Positions 24,243 through 34,945 of a stretch of DNA of 64,000 nt are shown piece by piece. Both the position numbers and the translations under genes were made by a program. The stretch comes from Sorex araneus. Lineage: Eukaryota > Chordata > Mammalia > Eulipotyphla > Soricidae. Where the stretch lies: the NCBI RefSeq assembly GCF_027595985.1, contig NC_073303.1, forward strand, positions 101,758,320-101,822,319, given 5' to 3'. The notes under the pieces were generated by a model. The model was not told the DNA's origin and did no database searches. It saw only the letters and a program-made list of their open reading frames with translations. Every line of letters begins with the position of its first letter. Position 1 is the stretch's first letter.

Positions 24243-24559
24243 GTTGTTGTGGTGGTATGGAAGAGGGACCTAAAGATCAGTATCCCTGTTCCCTCTTGTT
24301 GTGAAAAAGGATTCTGGATGGGCTCGGTCAATGGTAGTTGCCTTTTTATTTTCCACTTCTAGAACATGGCCTCCCACTCAGATGTTCCTTTAATCCTTAT
24401 GTGAAGTCTTGTGTTTTATTGTCCTACTGTTTACGAAAAGCTAGGATGTTACTCTTGGACATGATCTAGAGGAGAATATGTGCGGCTGGAAAAGAGGCCA
24501 TGCCCACTTTTGCCTAGGCCACGCCCCCTGGCGATTAGGCCACTCCCCTTTCCCACAAT
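24243..24559 (-). promoter_or_regulatory. Putative L1 5' UTR / internal promoter region
   Basis: About 317 bp between ORF1 and the telomere-like array. Its outer part, about 24,495-24,556, is GC-rich with CACGCCCCC and CACTCCCCTTTCCC words that could bind SP/KLF factors. Promoter role inferred from position only. Confidence 0.4.
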
Positions 24560-24634
24560 CCTAACCCTAACCCTAACCCTAACCCTATCCCTAACCCTAA
24601 CCCGAACCCGAACCCGAACCCGAACCCGAACCCT
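24560..24634. repeat. Interstitial telomere-like array
   Basis: About 12-13 hexamers: six or so CCCTAA, one CCCTAT, two CCCTAA, then five CCCGAA and a final CCCTAG. It sits exactly at the 5' edge of the L1. The switch to CCCGAA indicates local expansion of a variant. Confidence 0.95.
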
Positions 24635-24635
24635 A

Positions 24636-25638
24636 GGCTCTGAACAATAGGAAGGACAGTTACCCAGTGGATGAGTTAAAGGTAGTATACTGGGCACATG
24701 GTAAATAATATGAGCATCTTAAGCACAGTGCAAAGCTTCATTTATTATGTTGAAGATCCAATAAGAATCTAAGCACAACTAAGCAACATCAACACTAGAT
24801 TACTTAGAAAGCAGAGGACTGGTGTTGCACCTGAGCAGGAGTATAACTGGATAGTCAAAAACAACAAGGAAAATAAAAGAAGATACCAAGATCTAAGAGG
24901 GTAGTATGTCAAGGCTGGTGTGATCATCACCAAATCTTGGCAGTTTAATAATGGCCATGTGGCTGCAGGGCACTTAACATGATTTATGTGTTTCTCATCT
25001 GAGGTTGCATCAGTTATATACAACGTTTGCCCAAATTCCAGGTAAAAATCCACCCCATAATGTTAAGTGCCATCACTGATCATTTTAATACATGTGATGC
25101 TCTTGAACATGACCAAACCAAATAAAATATAGTGCCCTTCTTTTCCATATTGTGTGAGTTGACTTTTTATGAGAAAATGATCACAGTTATGCATTTCCTT
25201 TTAAAATTTGTAGAGGCAAAAGCATAAATTTTATGGGAGAAAAAATTAAGTAGTCTTAAAAACATATTCTCTTAGGAACAAGAAAGTTCCCAGGCAATTA
25301 TTGTAACAATCAAATTCTTCTCCGTCTTAATTTTCTTAACACTGCCCACAGCTGGCAGAGAGAGAAGGAGGATAAAAGCAACAAATAGGAACCCTTTGTT
25401 CTGGAACCTACATAAAGTTCCTTTCTCCTTTCCTGAGAGCTGGATCTAACATAAGACTTTCTTTTCTCTCTTTTTTTTTCTTAAATTAATTTTGATTGCT
25501 TTATTTTTAAGGCAGAGGTGAGAAGAGAACTGGAAAAAAGAAGAAAAACAAATTAGTCTCTCTTCAGCAGTTTTTCTAATATAAATCCTAGAATCAACTC
25601 TGTTAGATTGGAGTTGGTTAGCAGCACAATAACTTTTT
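24636..25638. other. Unique sequence with a protein-like minus-strand stretch
   Basis: At 24,769-25,053 (minus) the translation reads FYLEFGQTLYITDATSDEK and further coherent-looking residues for about 55 codons before becoming hydrophobic; it has no start, and a stop lies just upstream. It could be a pseudogene scrap; no family recognised. The rest is unremarkable, with a T-rich run at 25,455-25,490. Confidence 0.3.
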
Positions 25639-25639
25639 T

Positions 25640-26260
25640 TTTTATTGAATCACTGTGAGAACAGTTACAAAGCTTTCAGGTTTAAGTCTCAGTCATACAA
25701 TGATCAAGCACCCATCCCTACACCAGTGCACATGTTCCACCACCAAGAATCCCAGTATTCTCCCCCCCCCCTCCCATCTTACCCCTGACCCTGCCTGTGT
25801 GGCAGATGATTTTCACCTTACTCTCTCGTTACTTTGGTTACATTCAATTTTTGACAGAAAACTCACTATTTTTTTAATTTATTTTATTCTTTAATTAGTG
25901 AGTCACCATGAGGGTACAGATACAGATTCACACATTTTCGAACTTGTTTTTCCCTCATTACAATGTTCACAAACACCAGAAAACTCACTATTATTTGGAA
26001 TTTCCACCCAACAATCAGAACTGCCTAAAAGGCATCATTAGATCATTTGTTTTCTATTGCTGATAATGAAGAGCATATGATGTCACACGGTCTCAACAGC
26101 AGCCGCACGGTTTTGGAATTCTGGTACTTTAATAATTAAGCCCAGAGGTATTTTTGCCAGCAGCCGCTGGGTTTCGAGATTGCTTTGTGTGCAACTGTGA
26201 TCATGGCCGTTCAGGAGCGGAGGAGCCGTTTGTGGGCAGCCGCTTGGGGAACATTTAACA
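25640..26260 (-). mobile_element. L1 3' UTR, long variant, with nested L1 end
   Basis: Plus-strand reading tttattgaatcactgtgag at its 3' end, cacccatccctacaccagtg, accctgcctgtgtggcagat, aaactcactattatttgg, and on to gaagagcatatgatgtcac and the gcagccgctgggtttcgag segment. Homologous to 55,000-55,390 and 18,590-19,020. Confidence 0.85.
25871..25976 (-). mobile_element. 106-bp L1 end nested in an L1 3' UTR
   Basis: Contains ttagtgagtcaccatgag and the A-tail complement tttttttaatttatttt. Flanked by an exact 16-bp TSD, cagaaaactcactatt, at 25,855-25,870 and 25,977-25,992. Confidence 0.93.
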
Positions 26261-26588
26261 AAGTTTCAATGCAGCAAATTTCTATCTTTTCAAAATTTAT
26301 AATGACCCCTTTCAGTTAATTTGTTTTTAAATTTGGAATTATTTTTTAGTTAAATTCCTTGACTATATTTATTCATGAGCATGTTTTTAGATGAGAGAAC
26401 TTGACTTGTATCCATGTATCTAAGGGTAGGAAGAGTAACACAGGAGACCCACCATCATAAAGTTCATCATTGTGATTGATATCATCTTCATCAGCACCAC
26501 CATCGTCATCACTACTGAAGTCCCTGTCATAGGACAGGCAAGACCTTATAAGCTAAAGGGATGCTCATCATTGATCGGTAAGTCACTT
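26261..26588. other. Unique sequence
   Basis: Nothing recognised. A short cat-rich triplet run lies near 26,480-26,515. Confidence 0.35.
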
Positions 26589-26601
26589 ACTTTCATTGTC
26601 T

Positions 26602-26781
26602 TTTTTTTTTTTTTTTTGCTTTTTGGGTCACACCTGGCTATGCACAGGGATTACTCCTGGCTCTGCACTCAGGAATTACTGCTGGTGGTGCTCAGGGGAC
26701 CATATGGGATGCTGGGAATTGAACCTGGGTCAGCCACATATAAGGCAAATGCCCTACCCACTGTACTATTGCTCCAGCACC
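26602..26781 (-). mobile_element. SINE-A with 13-bp TSD
   Basis: T-run at the left is the A-tail; then ggtcacacctggctatgc, gctcaggggaccatatggg, gaattgaacctgggtcagc (B-box complement) and gtactattgctccagc. actttcattgtct flanks it at 26,589-26,601 and 26,782-26,794. Confidence 0.95.
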
Positions 26782-26794
26782 ACTTTCATTGTCT

Positions 26795-28242
26795 CTTACA
26801 AAAACAAGTAAATTCAAGTTATTAGATAAATTTTAAATTACCTTTAGTCATTGAGATATTATATAAGGCTATTGGAAATAAAATCTTGATCTTTATGATT
26901 TTGAATGTTTTGTTCTCAACTAGGAAACTTGGCTTTTTGTAAGGAATTGGAATCCTGATTGTTCAACTTCTAAATAGACACCTGGCTCATTAATAGAGCT
27001 TTTAACTGAGATACAAGAGGACTATGATACAACCTAACTCACCAATAAAAAACTCAGTTGGCACCACATACCACTTAGGCTTCCATTTCCTGATTTGTAC
27101 CATGAGAGTTAGAGCAGCCGATCCTAGAGTCCCCTGATTGATATTCAGTGACACTGTAATTTTAAGGACTAACTAACTGCACTGGAACTCCTCCAAACGA
27201 GAGGAGAGTGGTGGTCTCAGTTTCCTCATCTGTAAGTTAAAAAATAAGATAACTAACCTAGATCTCTACTAAAATCGGTAAAAATATATTGAATGAGTCT
27301 ATACAAAAAAACCAAACCTTGTATTTAACTATCCCCCAAATTCATCAAAAATCATTACTCCCACACCTCTCAACTATGAACAACTATCAACTTGATCCCC
27401 TGGAACCCTGAAAACTCCAAAGCCTTAGGCTGTAGAAGGAAAAGCTATGCTTAGTTTTATAATCACATTCTTTGCTTTATGAAAAGATCCACTAAATGGG
27501 TCCTTTAAATAGCAATCTCTTTTAGAACATTTAAAAGTAATTCAATTTACTTCTTTAGAAACACATTTACCATGCTAAGCCAGGCCCATCTTTATCTCCA
27601 ATCAGCATTTTGAATAGTTAGCAGTCTAATAGAAGCAGGAACATTTTATGCTTCTAAGGGAAAGGATATAAATTCACTGATTGAAAGCATATTCATTGCC
27701 AGCGTATTTACTGACCACTGAATTCTGGGCTAGGCTCTGCAAAGTAATTGTGTGCAAGAGTGGCATAACAGCAACTTTCTGCACAGAATGTTTAAGTCCA
27801 ATGTGTTTGTAGATAATTAAAAGTAATAGCTTACATAAAATAAGTGTTAGGATGAAAGATGTATAGATTTTTTTTTATGGGCACACTGTGAGTGTACCAT
27901 TGGAGACATCTGGAAGAAGTGGCTTTTCAGTAAGACCTAAAGAATCAGAAGAAAATGAGTGAAGACAGGTAGGTGGATAGAAGGATAAACTTATTCCAAG
28001 ATGGGGGAAAAAGAAACCATGGAGAATTAAAAAATTATAGGGAGCATGGCACGTTGAAGAAACTCATAGGAATATAAGACAAGAATGATGTTGTCCAGAT
28101 AAGTAGTGGCTATCTGAAGATCTCTAGATATCTTAGGTGCCTTAGACAAATCACTCAATTTATGTAATTCCAGATTAGTAATCTGAAATACAAGACTATG
28201 TAATCAATAATATCTAAATCTCCCTTAAAACTATGAAATTCA
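26795..28242. other. Unique sequence, possible L2-like scrap
   Basis: No gene. Positions 27,660-27,975 (tttactgaccactgaattct; ggagacatctggaagaag; cttttcagtaagacctaaag) weakly resemble an ancient L2-type repeat. Confidence 0.3.
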
Positions 28243-28405
28243 ATGTTGTGTGCTGAAGAAATAGTACAAAGATTAATTCAACATTGTGCATCTCAAAACC
28301 CCAGTTCAATCCCTGACAACACAAACAGTTTTTGAGCACTAGCATATGTAATCCCTGAAAACAGAACCCAAAGTAAACCCTGAGCAACATTGGGTATGGC
28401 AAAGG
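28243..28405 (+). mobile_element. Old SINE-A whose tail became (GGAA)n
   Basis: Diverged head (ctgaagaaatagtacaaag), ccccagttcaatccctgac, gagcactagcatatgtaat and ctgagcaacattgggtatgg, then a purine tail continuous with the microsatellite. Confidence 0.7.
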
Positions 28406-28598
28406 AAAAAGGAAGGAAGGAAGGAAGGAAGGAAGGAAGGAAGGAAGGAAGGAAGGAAGGAAGGAAGGAAGGAAGGAAGGAAGGAAGGAAGGAAGGAAGG
28501 AAGGAAGGAAGGAAGGAAGGGAGGAAGGGAGGGGGAGAGGGAGGGAGGAAGGAAAGGAGGGGGAAAGGGAAGGAGGGAGGGAGGGAGGAAAAGGAACG
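28406..28598. repeat. (GGAA)n microsatellite
   Basis: About 28 regular aagg tetramers (28,411-28,520), then irregular ggga/gagg units. Open frames across it are repeat artefacts. Confidence 0.97.
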
Positions 28599-28759
28599 AA
28601 ATGTAAAAAAAAATAGGATGTCTAAGGAAGACATCACCCAAATAAACTTCATTAGAGGTAAAGAAAGGCTGAATCATTGCACAATTATTTCTTTATTATA
28701 TAATATGTTTCATGTATAAAATTAGGCATCTATATTAGATGCTTAAGAAGTAGTCATTA

Positions 28760-28917
28760 GGGGCTGGAGTGATAGCACAGCAGGTAGGGTGTTTGCCTTG
28801 CGGCTAACCATTCCCAGCATCCCACATGGTCCCCTGAGCACCGCCAGGGGTAATTCCTGAGTGTAGAGCCAGGAGTGACCCCTGTGCACGCGGGGTGTGA
28901 CCTAAAAAGAAAAAATA
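28760..28917 (+). mobile_element. SINE-A
   Basis: ggggctggagtgatagcaca to ggggtgtgacctaaaaag. Lacks the cgcggccgacccgggttc stretch, so the B-box is partly deleted. tagtcatta lies on both sides (28,751-28,759 and 28,918-28,926). Confidence 0.92.
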
Positions 28918-28926
28918 TAGTCATTA

Positions 28927-29547
28927 AATATGATAATTAGAAAAATGTTTATATAGTCAGATTTTATGAGGGGAAAAATTTCTACCAATGATGTCTACCA
29001 TAGCCTACAGAAATAACTATGCTACTTTATAAAATATTAAGAATGTAACAAAAATAAGACAAAGCAGGCTCTGTCACTTTCAATCACCATTGTAATGGAA
29101 ATCTTAGTTATGCATTGAAACAAAAAGATAAAAGGAGCAAAGAAGAGGAAATAAAACTACTATGTTCAGCAGATAATATGATAGAATATGGAGAGTGTTT
29201 CACCTCATTTTAAAATTCATCAAAATAGAAACAAAACAATGATGGGGGAAACATAACTTATGATTATATGCAATTGCTACATCAAAACTGTCTAAAATTA
29301 TTTTAAATACTATTTCTAGTTAATATCTACAAAATATTTTAGGAAAACTTATGAACTTTTAAAACACATTTAAAATTTTTATTTTATGGGTGAAACCAAA
29401 TCTTATAGCAACATAATATACCCTCCAAAAGATATTTATATCAAATGACATTCTAATCAAAATCACAAATAAATGTTAATAAAACATGGTAAACTATTCT
29501 TAAGATTTATGTTAATACAGCGATGTTATTAAAAGTGAACAACTAGT
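28927..29547. other. Unique AT-rich sequence
   Basis: No gene. Positions 29,060-29,470 have the composition of a very old plus-strand L1 (caaagaagaggaaataaaac; aaaactgtctaaaattattt) but cannot be assigned firmly. Confidence 0.3.
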
Positions 29548-29725
29548 GGAGCTGGAGCAATAGCACAGTGGGTAGAACATTTTCTTTGCACACTGCTGAC
29601 CCAGGTTCGATTCCCAGTATCCCATATGGTCCCCTGAGCACTGCCAGGAGTAATTCCTGAGTGCATGAACCAGGAGTAATCCCTGTGCATTGCCGAGTGT
29701 GACCCAAAAACAAAAAAAAAAAAAA
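29548..29725 (+). mobile_element. SINE-A
   Basis: ggagctggagcaatagcaca, cccaggttcgattcccag (intact B-box), catatggtcccctgagcact, gccgagtgtgacccaaaaa and a poly-A tail. Confidence 0.95.
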
Positions 29726-29929
29726 TGAAAGTTGAATATAAAATATTTGAATTTTTTAGTCTGAAGAACTGTATAATGATTTTTAAAAAGAAAATAAATT
29801 TAACTTTTATGTGAATTTCTGCTTTAAATATAAAGAAAAGGAAGACTGAACATTTTCATAAGATTTAGCAATGTTCTAGAGAACATTTTTTTCATAGAGT
29901 AAGTATATAGATTTATTGTTTATGGGCAA

Positions 29930-30125
29930 TCTATTGCTATGTAATGAAGAACCCTGGCCTTTAGTGGATTAAAATATAAAACATTCATTATCTCAAGTCC
30001 CCAAGTCACAGGAACCCTGAAATGATTTGTCTGAGTAGTCTGAATTTTAATCATTCAGGGGATTGAAATCAAGATATCAACATGGACTTCTGTCATCTGA
30101 AAGTTTAAGCGAGGCAGTAAGATTT
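29930..30125 (+). mobile_element. Ancient mammalian repeat, unassigned
   Basis: gctatgtaatgaagaaccct, cctttagtggattaaaatat and catctgaaagtttaagcg recall the common mammalian repeat containing 'acttagtggcttaaaac'. Class not assigned. Confidence 0.45.
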
Positions 30126-30299
30126 GTTTCCAGTGTGACTTAATTCTATGAATGCCGGTTTGGATCTGATAGTTGGTAGAAGGCCTTAGTTTCTCTCCAT
30201 GTGGGTCTCACCATAGCCTGCTCATATTCTCCATGACATCTGCTTGAGGAAGAAAACTGCTTCCTTGATGAGAAAGTGACCCAAGATGAAGGAGAGCAA

Positions 30300-30665
30300 T
30301 AAGCTTCTTTAACCAGTCGTCTGTTCTTAAGCACTCTGTTTTTTTTTCCAGATTCTGACTACTGTAAACAGTGCAGCAATGAACATACGCATGCTGATGT
30401 CAAGTCGTGCATAAAATAGCTGATAGGAAATGTTTTATGTAGCATTACAAAACTTCTGATTTTTTAAATTATACTTTAGATAATATTCTTACAATAGTAT
30501 TGAAGTTCAGGTAATTGATATACAAGGTCACTAAGCATCACTTTCAAAGTCCCTAGAAACCTTTTTTTCACTTAACATGGGATTGTTGCTTTTGTTGCTG
30601 AGCTTTGTGAGTGATTTATAGATTTTAAATGTTAGTCTTCTATCTTATGTATTGTTGCAACTTTA
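30300..30665 (-). mobile_element. L1 fragments, two ages
   Basis: 30,300-30,400 matches the end of ORF2 (cttctttaaccagtcgtctg, ttccagattctgactactg), as at 19,190-19,270. 30,575-30,665 is an older ORF2 piece (gagtgatttatagattttaa, gttagtcttctatcttatg). Confidence 0.6.
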
Positions 30666-30859
30666 ATTTAATAAAATAAATTGATTAAGCAAAAAGCAAA
30701 AAGCAAAAAGGAGAGCAATAAGCTACTTTGTCTTTATCTAGTATATTAGACACAATCTCTTCTGGTTTATTCTATCCAGCAAGTCCCACCCAAAATCAGT
30801 GAGAGAAAAATTATACTCTACCTCTTGGAGAAATGAGGACCAAATATTTTACAAATATT

Positions 30860-31250
30860 ATGTATATGATATATATGTACACAATGGAATACTACTTGGC
30901 TATAAGAAAGAACTAAATTATGTAATTTGCCATTACTAGAGAGTATTAGATAAATGAAGTTAGTAAGGAGAGCAATAGATATAGAGCGATCTATCTTCTA
31001 TGTGGAGTTTTAAAATACTACAACAAATGGCCCAAAGGAATATAATCTAAGATCTGGTCTATCGAACAGTGTTTACCAGGCAGTGAGCAGGGATGTGGTA
31101 AGATGGAAAGAGAGTGAAGGGGAAACATTGAGAACTGTTGGAGGGAAATGGCATTGTGCTGACAGGTCTGGTGTTGGAATGCTGTATGCCTGAAATCCTA
31201 CCATTGACAGTATGGTAGATTGGTAAATCACGGTCCATAAAAATAATTTT
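30860..31250 (+). mobile_element. Older L1 3' end
   Basis: End of ORF2 (acacaatggaatactacttg, a YTMEYYL-type codon run) then a diverged 3' UTR with tctggtgttggaatgctg and ggtaaatcacggtccataaa. This UTR is intermediate between the main L1 tail and tail B. Confidence 0.65.
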
Positions 31251-31253
31251 ATG

Positions 31254-31393
31254 GGACTAGAGAAATAGTATAGCTGGTAACATGCTTGACTTGCACACGG
31301 CTAACCCAGGTTCAATCCCCAGGATCCCATACAGTGCCGAGCTTGCCAGGAGCAATGACAGAGTGCAGAGCCAGGAGTAAGCAAGCAGGCTGT
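31254..31393 (+). mobile_element. Old SINE-A
   Basis: gggactagagaaatagtata, acccaggttcaatccccagg, gccaggagcaatgacagag and gagccaggagtaagcaagc; 3' end replaced by an (AC)n-rich stretch. Confidence 0.75.
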
Positions 31394-31410
31394 ATAACCG
31401 CCAGCCTCCA

Positions 31411-31437
31411 ACACACACACACACACACACACACACA
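31411..31437. repeat. (AC)n microsatellite
   Basis: About 13 AC dimers directly after the SINE body. Confidence 0.95.
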
Positions 31438-31439
31438 AA

Positions 31440-31808
31440 TACACACTTGCCACACACAATTTTGTTTAAGAAAGTCTTGGTTTAATAACAAACAATTACT
31501 TACCAGAGAAATTTTTCAGGGTAATTTGACCCTAGCCAATTTGAATGATTTGTCTTATTTTCCATCTTGTCCCATTGTAGATGTGACCTCCAATACCCAT
31601 TGCTTACCCCCTCGACTCATTTTCAAATCTTTCCTTAGCTTGTCACTATAGGTCCTCAACAAATAATTCACAAATAAATGCATTCTCTGTGACTCTAATT
31701 AAGTAATTACAACCCTATTTTGATTAAAAAATGTTTGTATATATCTTGCCTATTAATTACTTGAGGAGGCATCACTGTAAAAAATATATTTGCTTTTTTA
31801 AAAAACCC
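31440..31808. other. Unique sequence
   Basis: Nothing recognised. Confidence 0.35.
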
Positions 31809-32078
31809 ATGCTAGAAGGGACCACTAAGTGAATGAATGATGCTTAGAGGGCTTGCTTGGGATGGAGATACATGCTGAAAATAGACTATGGACCAAACAT
31901 GATGGCTGCTTAGTATCTGTATTGCAAATCATAGCACCCAAGAGGAGAGAGAGAGTAAGAGGGAATGTGCCTGTCCTGCCACAGAGGCAGGGGGTGGGAA
32001 GGGGTGGGGGTGACAGGAGGGATACTGAGGACACTGGTAAAGGAATGGCTACTCAATCATTGTATGACTGAAACATAC
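31809..32078 (+). mobile_element. L1 3' UTR, cut short at its 3' end
   Basis: Runs from agaagggaccactaagtg through gactatggaccaaacatgat, a G-rich tract and caatcattgtatgactgaaa, but stops without the usual gattcaataaaa end. The last bases form a short inverted repeat (tgaaacat ... atgtttca). Confidence 0.85.
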
Positions 32079-32189
32079 AATGTTTCAGGATTAACGATTA
32101 ACGAGGAATTAATCCCCACCTTTCTCATTATCAAAACAAAGGAAGCTCCCGCCTAAGTTCTCAGCAGAATAGGAACTCACACACCTTAT

Positions 32190-32215
32190 ACACACACACA
32201 CACACACACACACAC
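32190..32215. repeat. (CA)n microsatellite
   Basis: About 13 dimers with a flanking catgcatata stretch. Confidence 0.93.
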
Positions 32216-32279
32216 GTATACATGCATATACTCACACATACATGGTCCACAAAATTAGAAAAATCTTTGCATCTCTTTT

Positions 32280-32830
32280 ACATTTCATGAAAAACAAATG
32301 AACATCAAATGAATCTGGCTTTCCAGTCAGTTCTGAAATGGCAGGTGGTAATGAGCTTGCTAATTATTATGTCGCCATCTCTAGCTAATCATTGTATCTG
32401 GCGACCTCCTGGATCACCTTTAGAATCCCCAATGCGTCTCTTGCAGATAAAGATTGTCAAGCTGATGATCTGGAGGGAAAAAATCTCCAAATGACCTTCA
32501 AGTGTCTGGGCTAATAAAGGAATTCAATGTGAAATATTAATGCCCCTCATTGAATGTGAACTTTCGACTGTGCCAAAGCCCTCAGAGGCCTTCTCCATAT
32601 GATTCCAGCTTTCTTCATTTTATTGTTATTGTTATTGATATTATTCAACTAGATTTGACTGCCCTCTGAAAGCACGGCAACTCCCACCCCTAAAAGTCAT
32701 TTATGTGCATCATATGGCCTTGAAAGTGATTAAAGGACGATTTCTGCTTCCCTTTAGTCATCTGTTATTTTGCCTTGGATCATAAAAGTCTAGGATAGGT
32801 TTCCAGTAGATGTAATCAAGTTATTGGCGT
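32280..32830. promoter_or_regulatory. Candidate conserved noncoding element
   Basis: 550 bp with no repeat signature, sharply different in texture from its surroundings. It contains clustered homeodomain-type cores (gctaattattatgtcgcc, attaatgcccctcatt), CATATG E-box-like words at 32,598 and 32,711, and no lasting open frame. Function is inference from texture only; cross-species alignment would decide. Confidence 0.3.
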
Positions 32831-32870
32831 ACAATTTTCCAAGACCTATCTCTCTAGATAAGTAGGGCTG

Positions 32871-32985
32871 TTAAAGGGATAAGGCTGAGTTAGACCACAG
32901 TTAAGAGTATTAAAAGTATGAGGCTGAGTTAATCCATAGTTAGGAGTTTTAAAGTGATGAGACTGAGTTAGACCATAGATTTTGC
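32871..32985. repeat. Three-copy 39-bp tandem repeat
   Basis: Units begin with ttaaagggataaggctgag, ttaaaagtatgaggctgag and ttaaagtgatgagactgag at 32,871, 32,910 and 32,949. Confidence 0.9.
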
Positions 32986-34585
32986 CTATCCCTGGTCCTT
33001 CATGGGCTCCTGAACTATCCTTATCTCTGCACTTCAGTCACCTCATTTCTTAAATGATATGATCAATTTTTCTATATTCATAAACAACAAATATTCTGTA
33101 AGTGAGTATTTCTGGAGGGACTCTGAGGATTGTAATTTCCTGACTATTTTCTATGTAAAGAAAATCTGGCATCTGAATAAGTACAGCCAACCCAAATCTT
33201 GGAAAGACCAAGGAGGCCACCATCGGGCTGACAATGTCAGCTTTTCTCAACATCTCTTCTGTCACTGTGATTTGAAGGAAAGTTTACATCTGAATAAAAT
33301 ATCTCTTCTATGTTTCTCAGAATCTTGGACAGTCTAAAGTTCTATAGTTCTACATCCTTGGAGACACTGCAACTTGCAAATGGCCCACCTAGATCACACC
33401 ATAGTCTTGCTCTCTAGTCCATTGTTCTTAAACAAGTGAAAATACTATGGAAACAATTATAGAAGGGAAAATGTATCCTTATTGCTTATTTATATGTGCA
33501 TAAGCTTGGAAAGAATGAATTTGATGAGGCACAAGGTACTGGGAAAAAATGAAGAAGACATGTCTCTGTGTATCTACAGAGTGTGTGTTACAATGAGGCA
33601 GGGACTATCTTTGAAGTTTGGTTTTGTCACATATGTGGTATAGAAAGTGGCATGCTTTTAATGATGAAGACATGTAAGAGAAATTTTACAAATGAATTGA
33701 ATTAGGGCTTGAAAAATATATAATTGTTTTCTAGACAGAGAATCTACCCAGACTAAAGGGACAGGATGAGCAAGAACCCAAAAGAATAAGGTAAGAAGTG
33801 AGGAGGAAGAACCTGAAAAATCAATTTTGTCCAGACGCTAAACTTTTCACATATAATGGGAGCTACTATGTTCTGTAAAACACAAACTTCCATTAATAAT
33901 TTGTAGTGTTCTTCAGGTTGTTATTTCCCCAATTTGAAATTCTAATGAATAATGTGCACATCTAATGCAATGATAAATCAGTGATTTTGAGTACAAACAA
34001 AAGAAACCTTATTCTGCTGAGAATTTAGGTAATAGTTGAAGAATTACCATTTATCAGATTACTTAATTATCAAAAGGGAGAATGTACAGCCATGCAGATT
34101 GCAAAAAGCCTAAAGAAACAGGCTGTCCATAAAGAATACCAATATATGGCATATGGCTAATCCAGCCAAACATCTTATTGTCTTTTACTTTTTTGTATAG
34201 TTTAAAATATTTAAAGCATAAAACAATATCATTGACACCTGTTTTCCCATCACACAACCATAGTGAACTGTGACATATTATCATATGTTTTAATAATTAA
34301 AAGAGAATAATTAATTATCCTTTAGGCATACTTAATTAACTATGCTCTCATGTTATTCTTCAATATACTCATCCAATGGTCATGGCTCTTTATAGTTTAC
34401 ATATATGCTTTCACTGTTTTATTGTACATTTTATACATCATATAAAATATATTTCTTTGTGACTTGCCTCTTTCTCTCAGCTCTTTAATTTTGAGTACCA
34501 GACATAATGATTCATGTACTTTTAATTTACTTCCACTGGAGTAAAATAGTCTATTGTTTAAATAGACACTTGTCTTTCATTTTTC
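32986..34585. other. Unique sequence
   Basis: No gene recognised; the short opposed frames at 33,050-33,337 overlap one another. AT-rich from 34,290. Confidence 0.35.
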
Positions 34586-34591
34586 AGGTCT

Positions 34592-34944
34592 TTTTGGAGG
34601 AGGGTGGCACACTCAACTGTGATCAGGGATTTCTCCTGGCTCTACAGTCAGGGATCACTTCTGGCAGTGCTCAGGGGACCATATGGGATGCCAAGGATGG
34701 AACCTGGTGGCAGCATGCAAGGCAGATTTCCAGTCCATTTTATCACCACTCCAGTAGTAGCCTATAGTGCTGGGAAATGCCAAGATTATCCTGGTGGTAT
34801 TCAGGAGTCTCCACAGTTGCATCAAGCAGTGTTTGGGCCAGGATGGGGTGGGTGGGGATTATGTGGTGCCCAGGATTGAACCAGGATCAGTTACTTACAA
34901 AGTGTGTACTTTAATTCCTGTATTTGCTCTGTGACTCTAGCCCT
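34592..34944 (-). mobile_element. Two old SINE-A copies, tandem
   Basis: First copy 34,592-34,758: tcagggatttctcctggctc, gctcaggggaccatatggg, ggatggaacctggtgg. Second 34,765-34,944: a similar but more diverged order ending in cctgtatttgctctgtgact. Both antisense. Confidence 0.65.
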
Positions 34945-34945
34945 G

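Larger units (their letters stand above)
18577..24559 (-). mobile_element. Near full-length L1 retrotransposon, inactive
   Basis: L1 non-LTR retrotransposon: 5' UTR about 24,243-24,559, ORF1 about 24,242-22,950, ORF2 22,814 to about 19,030, 3' UTR about 19,026-18,580. The 3' end is the source type for most L1 ends in the window (tattgaatcaccacgtgg in plus orientation). ORF1 shows its coiled-coil part, an RRM-like part and the C-terminal domain. ORF2 shows endonuclease, RT and the cysteine/C-terminal end. Many frameshifts and stops and a nested L1 end in ORF1 make it dead. No TSD could be found, and a telomere-like array replaces the expected 5' flank. Confidence 0.93.

Noticed and set aside
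24449-24697. Arg-Val repeat frame
   Set aside because: Translation of the telomere-like hexamers.
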